This document shows positions 8,405 through 15,795 of a stretch of 64,000 nt of DNA, piece after piece. The translations under genes and the position numbers were made by a program. Below the pieces are notes generated by a model. It saw nothing but the letters and a program-made list of their open reading frames with translations. It had not been told where the DNA came from and did no database searches. Source of the DNA: Helicobacter sp. MIT 05-5293 (GTDB lineage: Bacteria > Campylobacterota > Campylobacteria > Campylobacterales > Helicobacteraceae); NCBI RefSeq assembly GCF_000765665.2, contig NZ_JROZ02000001.1:124001-188000 (forward strand), in the 5' to 3' direction. Every line of letters starts with the position of its first letter. The stretch's first letter is position 1.

Positions 8405-9908
8405 ATGAAAATCATCATACAAGCAGGCGGTAAAGGGACGAGATTAGAATGGCTGACAAGGAATAAACCAAAATGCCTTGTGCCGGTTAATAATTTGCCT
8501 ATTATTTTTTATGCGTTTCAAAAATTTAAAGATGCGGAATTTACGATTATTGCTGATTATAAGGCAGATGTTTTAAAAAAATATCTCAATACTTTTGCTT
8601 CTTCATATTCCTTTAAGATTCTAAATGTTGTCGGGGGGGGGGGGCACACTTTCTGGCATAAAAGAGGCAATCGCAGAGTATAAAGACGATGAATCCTTTA
8701 TGATCGTATGGTGCGATCTTATTTTATCAGAAGGATTTGCAATACCCTCTGAAAAAGGGAACTACATTGGCATTTCTAAAGACTTCGAATGCCGCTGGTC
8801 ATACATTAACAACAAATTTATCAAAGAACCCTCAAAAGAAAATGGTGTCGCTGGATTATTCATCTTTGAGAATAAAAAAGTGCTTGACAATATCCCTACT
8901 GAAGGTGCTTTGGTCGGTTGGCTAAAAAATCAGAATCTCACATTTAACCGCCTTGATTTATATGGCACAAAAGAAATCGGGACTTTGCTTTCTTATGGTG
9001 ATAATAACGATACGCCTCGTTGCAGACCTTTTAACACGATAGAATTTAAAGATGATTTTGTTATCAAGCGAGGTATCAATGAGCAAGGACGAAAAATCGC
9101 TGTTGATGAAGTCGCTTGGTATAAGCATGTCAAGGCATTAGGTTTTAAAAACATTCCTGACATTTATGAATACGAGCCGTTGAAAATGAAGCGGGTTCAA
9201 GGGAAAAATATCTATGAATATGACTGCTTGACAAAGAGCCAAAAATACGAGATTCTCAAAAAACTTATCCAAGCTTTGCAAGAATTACATCATACAGAAT
9301 CTGCACAGCCGGTAAATATCCACGATGTGGAAGATGTGTTTTTCAATAAAACTTTTGATAGGCTCTCCCAAGTTGAGAATCTTATCCCTTTTGCGGATAA
9401 AGAATTTATCAAAATCAATGGAAGCTATTATAAAAATGTCTTCTTTGACAAAGAGGCATTAAAAGAAGCGATAAAAAAAGTTTATCCTCGTGAGTTTCGC
9501 TTGATTCATGGTGATTGCACTTTCTCAAACTTGATGTTTGATACCTATGAAATGAAAGCGATTTTGATTGACCCAAGAGGGTATTTTGGTAAGACAAAAC
9601 TATACGGCGATGTCGATTACGACTGGGCAAAATTGTATTATTCTCTAAGGGGTGAATACGATCAATTTAATCGCAAGAAATTTACGCTTGATATTCGTGA
9701 GAATGAAGTGGAAATCGCGATTAAGCCTAATAATTGGGCTGATATGGAGGACTTTTTCTTCGAATGTCTGCCCAATGTGAGTAAGTATAAAATCAAACTT
9801 TTGCACGCTATTATTTGGTTAAGTCTCACAACTTATGCTTGGGAAGACTATGACAGCATTTGCGGAGCATTTTATAATGGAATCATTAAACTTAATGAGG
9901 TGCTTTGA
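8405..9908 (+). CDS. Bifunctional sugar nucleotidyltransferase / APH-like kinase, phase-variable, out of frame as sequenced
   Basis: The N-terminal part (ATG 8405, AAAGAAAGG site 10 bases upstream) is a nucleotidyltransferase: IIQAGGKGTRL, NKPKCLVPV. The downstream part continues this fold and then an aminoglycoside-phosphotransferase-like kinase domain with the catalytic loop RLIHGDCTFSNLMFD and the metal site ILIDPRGYFG. The two halves are in different frames, joined at a 12-G tract (8633-8644). Eleven G (or 14) would restore one frame of about 500 residues, the tract coding the Gly-rich loop before TLSGIKEA. A fusion of this type could phosphorylate a sugar or alditol and attach a nucleotide; the substrate is unknown. 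The HAD gene overlaps its stop by one base. Confidence 0.75.
8633..8644 (+). repeat. Poly-G tract (12 G), intragenic, OFF state
   Basis: Twelve consecutive G split the nucleotidyltransferase/kinase gene into two frames. The upstream frame ends at 8683. Loss of one G or gain of two reconnects it. Confidence 0.95.
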
Positions 9909-10276
9909 TGCTTGAATTTTCTCCGTTACACAAAACTTGGATTCTCGATATTGATGGGACGCTTGTCAAACATAATGGCTATAAGACTGATGGTAAAGAT
10001 ACTTTGCTGGAGGGTGTGAGAGAGTTTTTTCAGAATCTTCCAAATGAAGATAAGGTGATTCTCTTAACTGCAAGGAAAGAGGAATGTCTTCAAGACTTAA
10101 AGCTTTTTCTCCAATCGCATCATATTCGCTATGACTATCTTTTAGGTGATATGCCAATGGGTGAACGAATCTTGGTCAATGACAGGAAGCCAAGCGGTCT
10201 AAACACAGCTTTTGCAATCAATAAAGACAGGGATAAGCCATTGGGTATTGTTTATAAGATTGATGAGGAGTTATAA
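9908..10276 (+). CDS. Small HAD-family phosphatase of the polysaccharide locus
   Basis: This 122-residue protein has the HAD motifs: DIDGTLV near residue 15 (nucleophile Asp and acid/base Asp), LLTARKEE near 50 (motif II Thr) and NDRKPSG near 89. Its size, without a large cap domain, resembles phosphatases of LOS or capsule sugar pathways. It starts at the ATG sharing a base with the upstream TGA (the in-frame TTG at 9905 is less likely) and is followed directly by kpsF. It probably dephosphorylates an intermediate of the same pathway; the substrate is inferred from context only. Confidence 0.75.
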   Translation: MLEFSPLHKTWILDIDGTLVKHNGYKTDGKDTLLEGVREFFQNLPNEDKVILLTARKEECLQDLKLFLQSHHIRYDYLLGDMPMGERILVNDRKPSGLNTAFAINKDRDKPLGIVYKIDEEL

Positions 10277-11263
10277 ATGCCCCACACAGAAGATTCTATG
10301 TTGATTCAAGAAGAGTTAGATAAAATTTGTGCTTTAAATACCATCAATAGTGAGATTGATACAATCACCAAGCTTCGTGATGGTTTGGATAATAATCTCA
10401 CTTTTGCCTTGAATATTATGCAAGATTCTAAGGGTCGGATTATTATTACCGGTATAGGAAAATCCGGGCATATCGGCAAGAAGATTGCTGCTTCTTTGGC
10501 ATCAACCGGCACGCCGTCATTTTTCGTGCATCCTGCTGAAGCAAGTCATGGTGATTTAGGAATGATTACAGAAGATGATGTTGTAGTCGCAATTTCAAAT
10601 AGTGGGGAATCACGAGAGTTACTTGATATTTTGCAATATTGCAAACATTTTGGGATTAAGCTGATTGCCATTACTAAGAATCCTAAAAGCTCATTAGGCA
10701 AGGCAGGAGATGTTGTTTTACAGCTCCCAAATGCTGGTGAGGCTTGTCCTTTGGGTCTTGCACCTACAAATTCGACAACCGCAACGCTTGTGTGGGGCGA
10801 TATTTTGACAACAGGATTGATGCAAAGAAAAGGATTCACGAAATCAGATTTTAATCAAAGACACCCGGGTGGGAAATTAGGCTCTGTATTGCAAAAGGTT
10901 TGTGATTTGATGCACACAGATTCACAAATGCCTATTTTGGAAGAAAATATCAATATGCAGCAGGTTTTGTTGGAAATGACTTCAAAAAGGCTTGGTTGTG
11001 TTGGTTTTGTGAATGCAGAGGGAGATTTTACAGGAATATTTACCGATGGTGATTTGAGACGTTGTCTATCGAGTGAGATTTTCAATCAAAAAGCTATTGA
11101 TGTGATGACCAAGTCTCCTATAACAATATCAAAAGATATGCTAGCGTCTGAAGCGATAAAATTAATGCGTGATAGAAAAATCACCAATCTTTTTGTGGTA
11201 GAGGACAATAAACCAATCGGTGTCATTCATATTCATGATTTGCTGAATAATGGGGTGGCTTAA
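10277..11263 (+). CDS. kpsF: Arabinose-5-phosphate isomerase (KpsF/KdsD family)
   Basis: The 328-residue protein has an N-terminal SIS sugar-isomerase domain (TGIGKSGHIGKKIAASLAST, HPAEASHGDLG, AISNSGESRE) and two C-terminal CBS domains (about 205-325). This architecture is that of KdsD/KpsF/GutQ enzymes, which convert ribulose-5-phosphate to arabinose-5-phosphate, the precursor of Kdo. GAGGAG lies 6 bases before the ATG. Together with the KpsC-like gene downstream, it suggests that the locus makes or uses Kdo beyond the LPS core. It may be the only A5P isomerase of this genome; the window cannot tell. Confidence 0.88.
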   Translation: MPHTEDSMLIQEELDKICALNTINSEIDTITKLRDGLDNNLTFALNIMQDSKGRIIITGIGKSGHIGKKIAASLASTGTPSFFVHPAEASHGDLGMITEDDVVVAISNSGESRELLDILQYCKHFGIKLIAITKNPKSSLGKAGDVVLQLPNAGEACPLGLAPTNSTTATLVWGDILTTGLMQRKGFTKSDFNQRHPGGKLGSVLQKVCDLMHTDSQMPILEENINMQQVLLEMTSKRLGCVGFVNAEGDFTGIFTDGDLRRCLSSEIFNQKAIDVMTKSPITISKDMLASEAIKLMRDRKITNLFVVEDNKPIGVIHIHDLLNNGVA

Positions 11264-12462
11264 TGAAATTGTATGAATATACAAGGTCTAGTCATAATAA
11301 AACCGCAAAGATTTTAGGCTTTACTATTATGGAAGTAAGCATCAATTATGACGCATCAGAAAAAGTGCAGAAAATTTTAGGAGGTTTGATAAAGACTTCT
11401 AAATTTGATTATTTAAACGGCACTTCTCAAAAAGAAATAAAAGTATTAGGATTCTTATCCATTACCCGTAAGAGGGAAAATAATGATTATGTTTATTTAA
11501 TGTTTGGAAAAATCATTCACAAAACACCATTGATTCTTGAATTTAAAAAACGATATTTTAGTTATTTTGACAGACAATATGATGATATTTATATCCTCAA
11601 TGCAAACAGCGGTGAGATTTGCCTGACTTTGACTTATTGCATTGATGCTTTTATTAAAAAAAACAAGAGTAAGAATCCCTTATTAGTCGCAACGAAAAAG
11701 TATCACTTTGATATGATAAAAATGCTCTGCCCTGATATTCCTCATATCTATATAAAGATGAGGGTAGATATGATAGGTAAGGAACACAAGATTAAACCTT
11801 TTAGGTTGTTTTTTGTGTGTGATACGCCTCATTTCAGACAAGTAGAATTTGACATAAAAAACAATGATTTAGGCAAATGTCATTATTTTAGGTCGTTGGT
11901 AGAATATCTTGGATTGAGAAATGATGATTTATCCTATCGAAAAATGCTCCTTCCCATAGAAGATAAGCGTAATATGCTTGATAAGGTTGCAAAAATAGGA
12001 TTAAATCTTGATAAATTTGTCTTCCTAGCTCCTGAAGCTATCAGTTGTGAATCTTATGATGAAAAGTTTTGGGTGATGCTTATCAATGCTTTGCAAGATA
12101 AAGGTTTTGATGTGTTTGTGAATCTGACTTCAGATCGCATCAAGCTAGAGGGAGCAAGAGATTTTAAAACCTGTGATTTAAGCATCATCGAAGCATTTGC
12201 CCTCGCAAAAAATGCTCAAAGGATTGTGATGCTAAGAAGTGGTTTTACAGATATTTTATTACAAACCCATATCCCTATGGATATTTTATATACAAAGTTT
12301 GGCTGGAGGACATGCTTTAGCGATATGAGCACCTCTCATGTGTTGGCAGGATTTGGAACAAGGCAGATTCCTTTTATCGATCAAGGCAAAATCAGAGAGT
12401 TTAATATGTCTGAAATCACTTTAGAGGATTGTCTGACATTAATCTTAGAAAAAATCAAATAA
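11263..12462 (+). CDS. GT-B-like (heptosyltransferase-type) putative glycosyltransferase, paralogue 1
   Basis: This 399-residue protein has no motif I recognise with certainty. The layout suggests a GT9/GT-B fold: a first Rossmann-like half (YILNANSGEICLTL near residue 110, LLVATKKYHFDMIKML near 145) and a second half (FVFLAPEAISCESYDEKFW near 246, FDVFVNLTSD, SIIEAFALAKNAQRIVMLRS near 300). The same blocks appear in the split gene at 19532-20579, so the two are paralogues. This copy has no homopolymer tract (it reads GKCHYFRSL where the other has the C run) and is intact. TAATG overlap with kpsF shows coupling. Confidence 0.6.
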   Translation: MKLYEYTRSSHNKTAKILGFTIMEVSINYDASEKVQKILGGLIKTSKFDYLNGTSQKEIKVLGFLSITRKRENNDYVYLMFGKIIHKTPLILEFKKRYFSYFDRQYDDIYILNANSGEICLTLTYCIDAFIKKNKSKNPLLVATKKYHFDMIKMLCPDIPHIYIKMRVDMIGKEHKIKPFRLFFVCDTPHFRQVEFDIKNNDLGKCHYFRSLVEYLGLRNDDLSYRKMLLPIEDKRNMLDKVAKIGLNLDKFVFLAPEAISCESYDEKFWVMLINALQDKGFDVFVNLTSDRIKLEGARDFKTCDLSIIEAFALAKNAQRIVMLRSGFTDILLQTHIPMDILYTKFGWRTCFSDMSTSHVLAGFGTRQIPFIDQGKIREFNMSEITLEDCLTLILEKIK

Positions 12463-12476
12463 CACAAGGGGAACAT

Positions 12477-13587
12477 ATGCCAATTTTTGAAAGCATTGAC
12501 TTAAATATAGCAAACAAAAAAGCTAAACAATACAGAATCCTTAATACTCCTATTGTGGAGATTAGTCAAGATAAAAATAGCAATAAGAGGCAGATTGAGT
12601 GGGTTGTTTTGACAAGAAAATATCGTATGCCTAGATTTAAAATAACAAATTGCTTTTTTTACTTAAAGATGAATAGAGATACGCCATATGCGCTTGTTTG
12701 TTTGCAGCATTGGGTCAATATCATTAATGAATTAGATGCAGATTTTATTATCGTGTGCGACAGACATCGATTGGAAAAGAATATTTTGAAATATGTATAT
12801 TTTAAGAATCTTAATATCAAATTTATGAAAAGTCTCCGGGGGGGGGGGGGTAGAAAGTGTAGTTAAAACTACTGCTTCAAAGTTTTGGAAAAAAGCTGCT
12901 TATGCTCATTTAACAACCTTCTTTCACGCAAAATCTCACAATATTGAAAATTTTTGGAATATTGATGCCGATGACACATTGTTTGTAGCTGATCCCAAAC
13001 AATGTGTCAAAATCCTACAAAGTGCGCAAGAATACGCCCAATCTCACAACCTAGATGCCTTTTCTTTTGATATGTGGAATTCAAGAACTGCAAAAAAGAA
13101 TTGGACTTTTGGTATCACCTATACGAGTATGCAAACAGATTGGTTGGCACTTTTCAAAGAAAACAAAAACTTTGATTGGACTAAAAAATATGACGATTAC
13201 GCTTATGAATGGAATCTGGATTATTTTATGACACACCTTAGAGATACGCATCGTATCAATGTCGGGCATTTTTATTGTGAGGGCTTGTCGTTTATACATT
13301 GGGGTGATTTTTTGATTGGTGTTATCACAAGCAGTATTTGCCGCTTTGAGAATGGCAGGGTGATATATCCGATACTCAATGATATTTTAGAATGTCCTGA
13401 AATTGGCAATATCCCTATTGCAGATGATAATGTGAAGCTAGACTTAATACTTGATAAGCACTTGTGCCATAGCTTTGCATTGAGTTTTATTACTAACCTA
13501 AGAGTGTTTAAAGAAAAAACACAAAGACTATGGGAAATAGAAAAAGTATGCCAGAGCTTAGATCGATCTTGGACGATATGGAGCTAG
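12477..13587 (+). CDS. DADD-motif putative glycosyltransferase, phase-variable, out of frame as sequenced
   Basis: The upstream frame starts at ATG 12477 (GGGGAA site) and ends at 12866. The downstream frame, from the tract to 13587, holds NIDADDTLFVADP and WTFGITYTS. They meet at a 13-G tract; 12 G (or 15) would give one protein of about 369 residues. It is a paralogue of the in-frame gene at 14875-15795: both share LQHWVNII/IQHWIDII, the Gly run, YAHLTTFFHA/YAHLTTFWHA and NIDADDT. The Asp-rich motif is like the metal site of GT-A glycosyltransferases, but the family is not one I can name. This copy has about 60 extra N-terminal residues. Confidence 0.65.
12838..12850 (+). repeat. Poly-G tract (13 G), intragenic, OFF state
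   Basis: Thirteen G put the upstream frame into an early stop at 12866. With 12 G the frame reads through as Arg-Gly3-Val-Glu-Ser, matching the paralogue. Confidence 0.95.
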
Positions 13588-13597
13588 GGGGAAAGCA

Positions 13598-14875
13598 ATG
13601 GCAAGATTGTTTGGAGTAATAGATAGGGGATTGTATAAGGAATATAGTATATTTGGCTACAGATTCAATATGATAAAGATTTTAGAACTAGCTCAAATTA
13701 TTGACAAATTGCAAAAATCCGCATTGTCCTTTGACCCTTGGAAAAGATTTAATCGAGGCGATGATATGGATAATGCTTTTATGAATCTCCATATCAAAAT
13801 GAATGCGTTATTAGCCCCCAAACATTTTAATGCCAAAGATTTATTTGAGCAAAAAATCCGCCCGCTTAATATGGTGTTTCTTGATTCTAATATAAGCTAT
13901 ATTGATTATTTGTTTCCGTATTTAGAAGGCACTTTTGCTAATAATGTGCCACCAGAGAAAAACCCTAACTTCTTTTATACATGCGGGATTAGCACGAGCT
14001 TGTGGCATACGCACATTATTGCAGAAGCAATGAAATATAATGAAAAAGTATATATTATCGAGGATTGTTTTTTGAGAAGCATATTTTCTTACACATATGA
14101 AAATATCCCACCAAAATACCAAAAATCTATCGGCATTACGATTGATGATATTACGCATTATGTCGATTGCTCTGTGGCTTCGAGATTAGAATTGATGCTT
14201 AATGATAAGGACTTAATCATCACTGATTTACAAAAACAACGCGCAAGAAAATGTATCGATAGAATCGTAAAAACTCATTTGTCAAAATACAATAATCAGC
14301 CTATTTTTAAGCCTAAAATAGGCAGAGAGGGCGCACCTAAGATTCTCGTAGTGGATCAATCTTATGGGGATTGGAGCATCATAAAAGGCGGGGCTAATGA
14401 TGAAACTTTCAAACTGATGCTCAAGTGCGCTATTAAGGATAATCCTACTGCTGATATTATCATCAAAACGCACCCTGATACGATGAGCGGAGAAAGAGGC
14501 GGATATTACATGGGATTAAAGCCACACGATAATATTTATCTTATGACAGAACCCATTAATCCTATTTCTTTGGTTAAATATGTTGATAAGGTTTATGTTT
14601 GCACAACCCAGCTTGGTTTTGAAGCATTGATGTGTGGAAAAGAAGTCCATACCTTTGGGATTCCCTTTTATAGTGGTTGGGGATTGACTATTGACTATCA
14701 ACGATGCGAGAGGCGAACACATACAAGAAGTTTAGAAGAGCTTTTTTATATTGCGTATATTATGTATTCTCATTATGCGAATCCCGATAAAAAATCCCGC
14801 TGCGAAATCGAAGAGGCAATGGATTATCTTTTGAGATTGCGAGATGAGTATTTTCAAAATAAGGAGAGAGATTAA
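13598..14875 (+). CDS. KpsC/KpsS-like capsule polysaccharide Kdo transferase
   Basis: The 425-residue protein has the signatures of the capsule-synthesis KpsC/LipA family: VVDQSYGDWSIIKGGA near residue 252, IIIKTHPD near 288 and VYVCTTQLGFEALMCGKEV near 330 followed by FGIPFYSGWGLT. Such enzymes add beta-Kdo linker residues to a lipid acceptor in ABC-transporter-dependent capsules. At 425 residues it is about the size of one KpsC/KpsS unit rather than the two-domain KpsC. AGGGGGA precedes the ATG, and the stop overlaps the next start as TAATG. No kpsM, kpsT, kpsE or kpsD is present here. Confidence 0.8.
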   Translation: MARLFGVIDRGLYKEYSIFGYRFNMIKILELAQIIDKLQKSALSFDPWKRFNRGDDMDNAFMNLHIKMNALLAPKHFNAKDLFEQKIRPLNMVFLDSNISYIDYLFPYLEGTFANNVPPEKNPNFFYTCGISTSLWHTHIIAEAMKYNEKVYIIEDCFLRSIFSYTYENIPPKYQKSIGITIDDITHYVDCSVASRLELMLNDKDLIITDLQKQRARKCIDRIVKTHLSKYNNQPIFKPKIGREGAPKILVVDQSYGDWSIIKGGANDETFKLMLKCAIKDNPTADIIIKTHPDTMSGERGGYYMGLKPHDNIYLMTEPINPISLVKYVDKVYVCTTQLGFEALMCGKEVHTFGIPFYSGWGLTIDYQRCERRTHTRSLEELFYIAYIMYSHYANPDKKSRCEIEEAMDYLLRLRDEYFQNKERD

Positions 14876-15795
14876 TGAAATCGTTTGATCCTGTGTTTTA
14901 TTTAAAAATAAACAGAACGGAGTATTTTTCTTTTTTGTGTATTCAGCATTGGATTGACATTATAGAAGAGCTTGGTGCGGATTTTTATTTCGTATGCGAT
15001 AAGAGAGAGTTAAAAAATGAGGTATTAAAAAAGATTCATTTTAAAAACCCAAATGTGAAGTTTATAAAGAGCAAGAAATACGGGGGGGGGGGGGTAAAAA
15101 GTATTGTGAAAAATATTGCAACACAAAATTGGATTAATGCGACATACGCTCACCTCACAACTTTTTGGCATGCACAAAAATATGGGCATCAGTCATTTTA
15201 TAATATTGATGCTGATGATACGATGTTTGTCTGTGATGCGTCAAAAGTCGCAAAAATATTGGAAGTCGCTAAAAGCTATGCGGATAAGTATGAATTTAAA
15301 GCTTTTTCGCTGGATATGCATGTGAGTCAATTCCGAAACAGGCATTGGTCTTTTGGTATCACTTACATCAATAATAAGGATTTTGATTGGATGAAAATAT
15401 TTAAAGATAATAAAAACACGGATTGGCAAAATAAATATAAAGCAAACTATTGCAATGACTTTAATTTGGATTGGTTTTTGACACATTTAAGGACAATTTA
15501 TCAAAACAAGATTGAAACCTTTTATGTTCAGAATCTGATTTTTATCCATTGGGCGACATTATTTTGCAAACATGCAGGATATATGGTGCAAAAAAGCAGT
15601 AATGCCATAATGACTTATCCTTTATTTGCATATTTTAGGGCAGATAAGGAGTTATCTAAAGTCAAGATTCCCAATGAAGTGATAAAGCTAGATATTGGTT
15701 TGAGTGAGAGTGATTGTCTAAGCTATGGCAAAGAGCACATTGTGAATGAGCAGCACGCAATGAATATAGTAAAATGGTGGAATACATGGAAATAA
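14875..15795 (+). CDS. DADD-motif putative glycosyltransferase, phase-variable, in frame
   Basis: The 306-residue paralogue of the gene at 12477 contains IQHWIDIIEELGADF, a Gly4-Val run coded by 13 G (15082-15094), YAHLTTFWHAQKYG, NIDADDTMFVCDA near residue 116 and FNLDWFLTHLR near 200. It is in frame as sequenced. The DxDD motif and the locus suggest a nucleotide-sugar-dependent transferase; no family is assigned with confidence. The following gene starts inside its end, so the 849-residue protein is probably coupled to it. Confidence 0.65.
   Translation: MKSFDPVFYLKINRTEYFSFLCIQHWIDIIEELGADFYFVCDKRELKNEVLKKIHFKNPNVKFIKSKKYGGGGVKSIVKNIATQNWINATYAHLTTFWHAQKYGHQSFYNIDADDTMFVCDASKVAKILEVAKSYADKYEFKAFSLDMHVSQFRNRHWSFGITYINNKDFDWMKIFKDNKNTDWQNKYKANYCNDFNLDWFLTHLRTIYQNKIETFYVQNLIFIHWATLFCKHAGYMVQKSSNAIMTYPLFAYFRADKELSKVKIPNEVIKLDIGLSESDCLSYGKEHIVNEQHAMNIVKWWNTWK
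15082..15094 (+). repeat. Poly-G tract (13 G), intragenic, ON state
   Basis: Thirteen G code Gly4 plus the first base of Val. The position matches the tract of the paralogue at 12838-12850. Confidence 0.95.

Noticed and set aside
8405-9908. Treating the two frames as separate genes or a dead pseudogene
   Set aside because: They meet exactly at a 12-G tract and one base less gives a full-length two-domain enzyme, so reversible phase variation is more likely than decay.
13586-13591. G run before the KpsC-like gene as another phase tract
   Set aside because: It is only five G and forms the ribosome binding site AGGGGGA.
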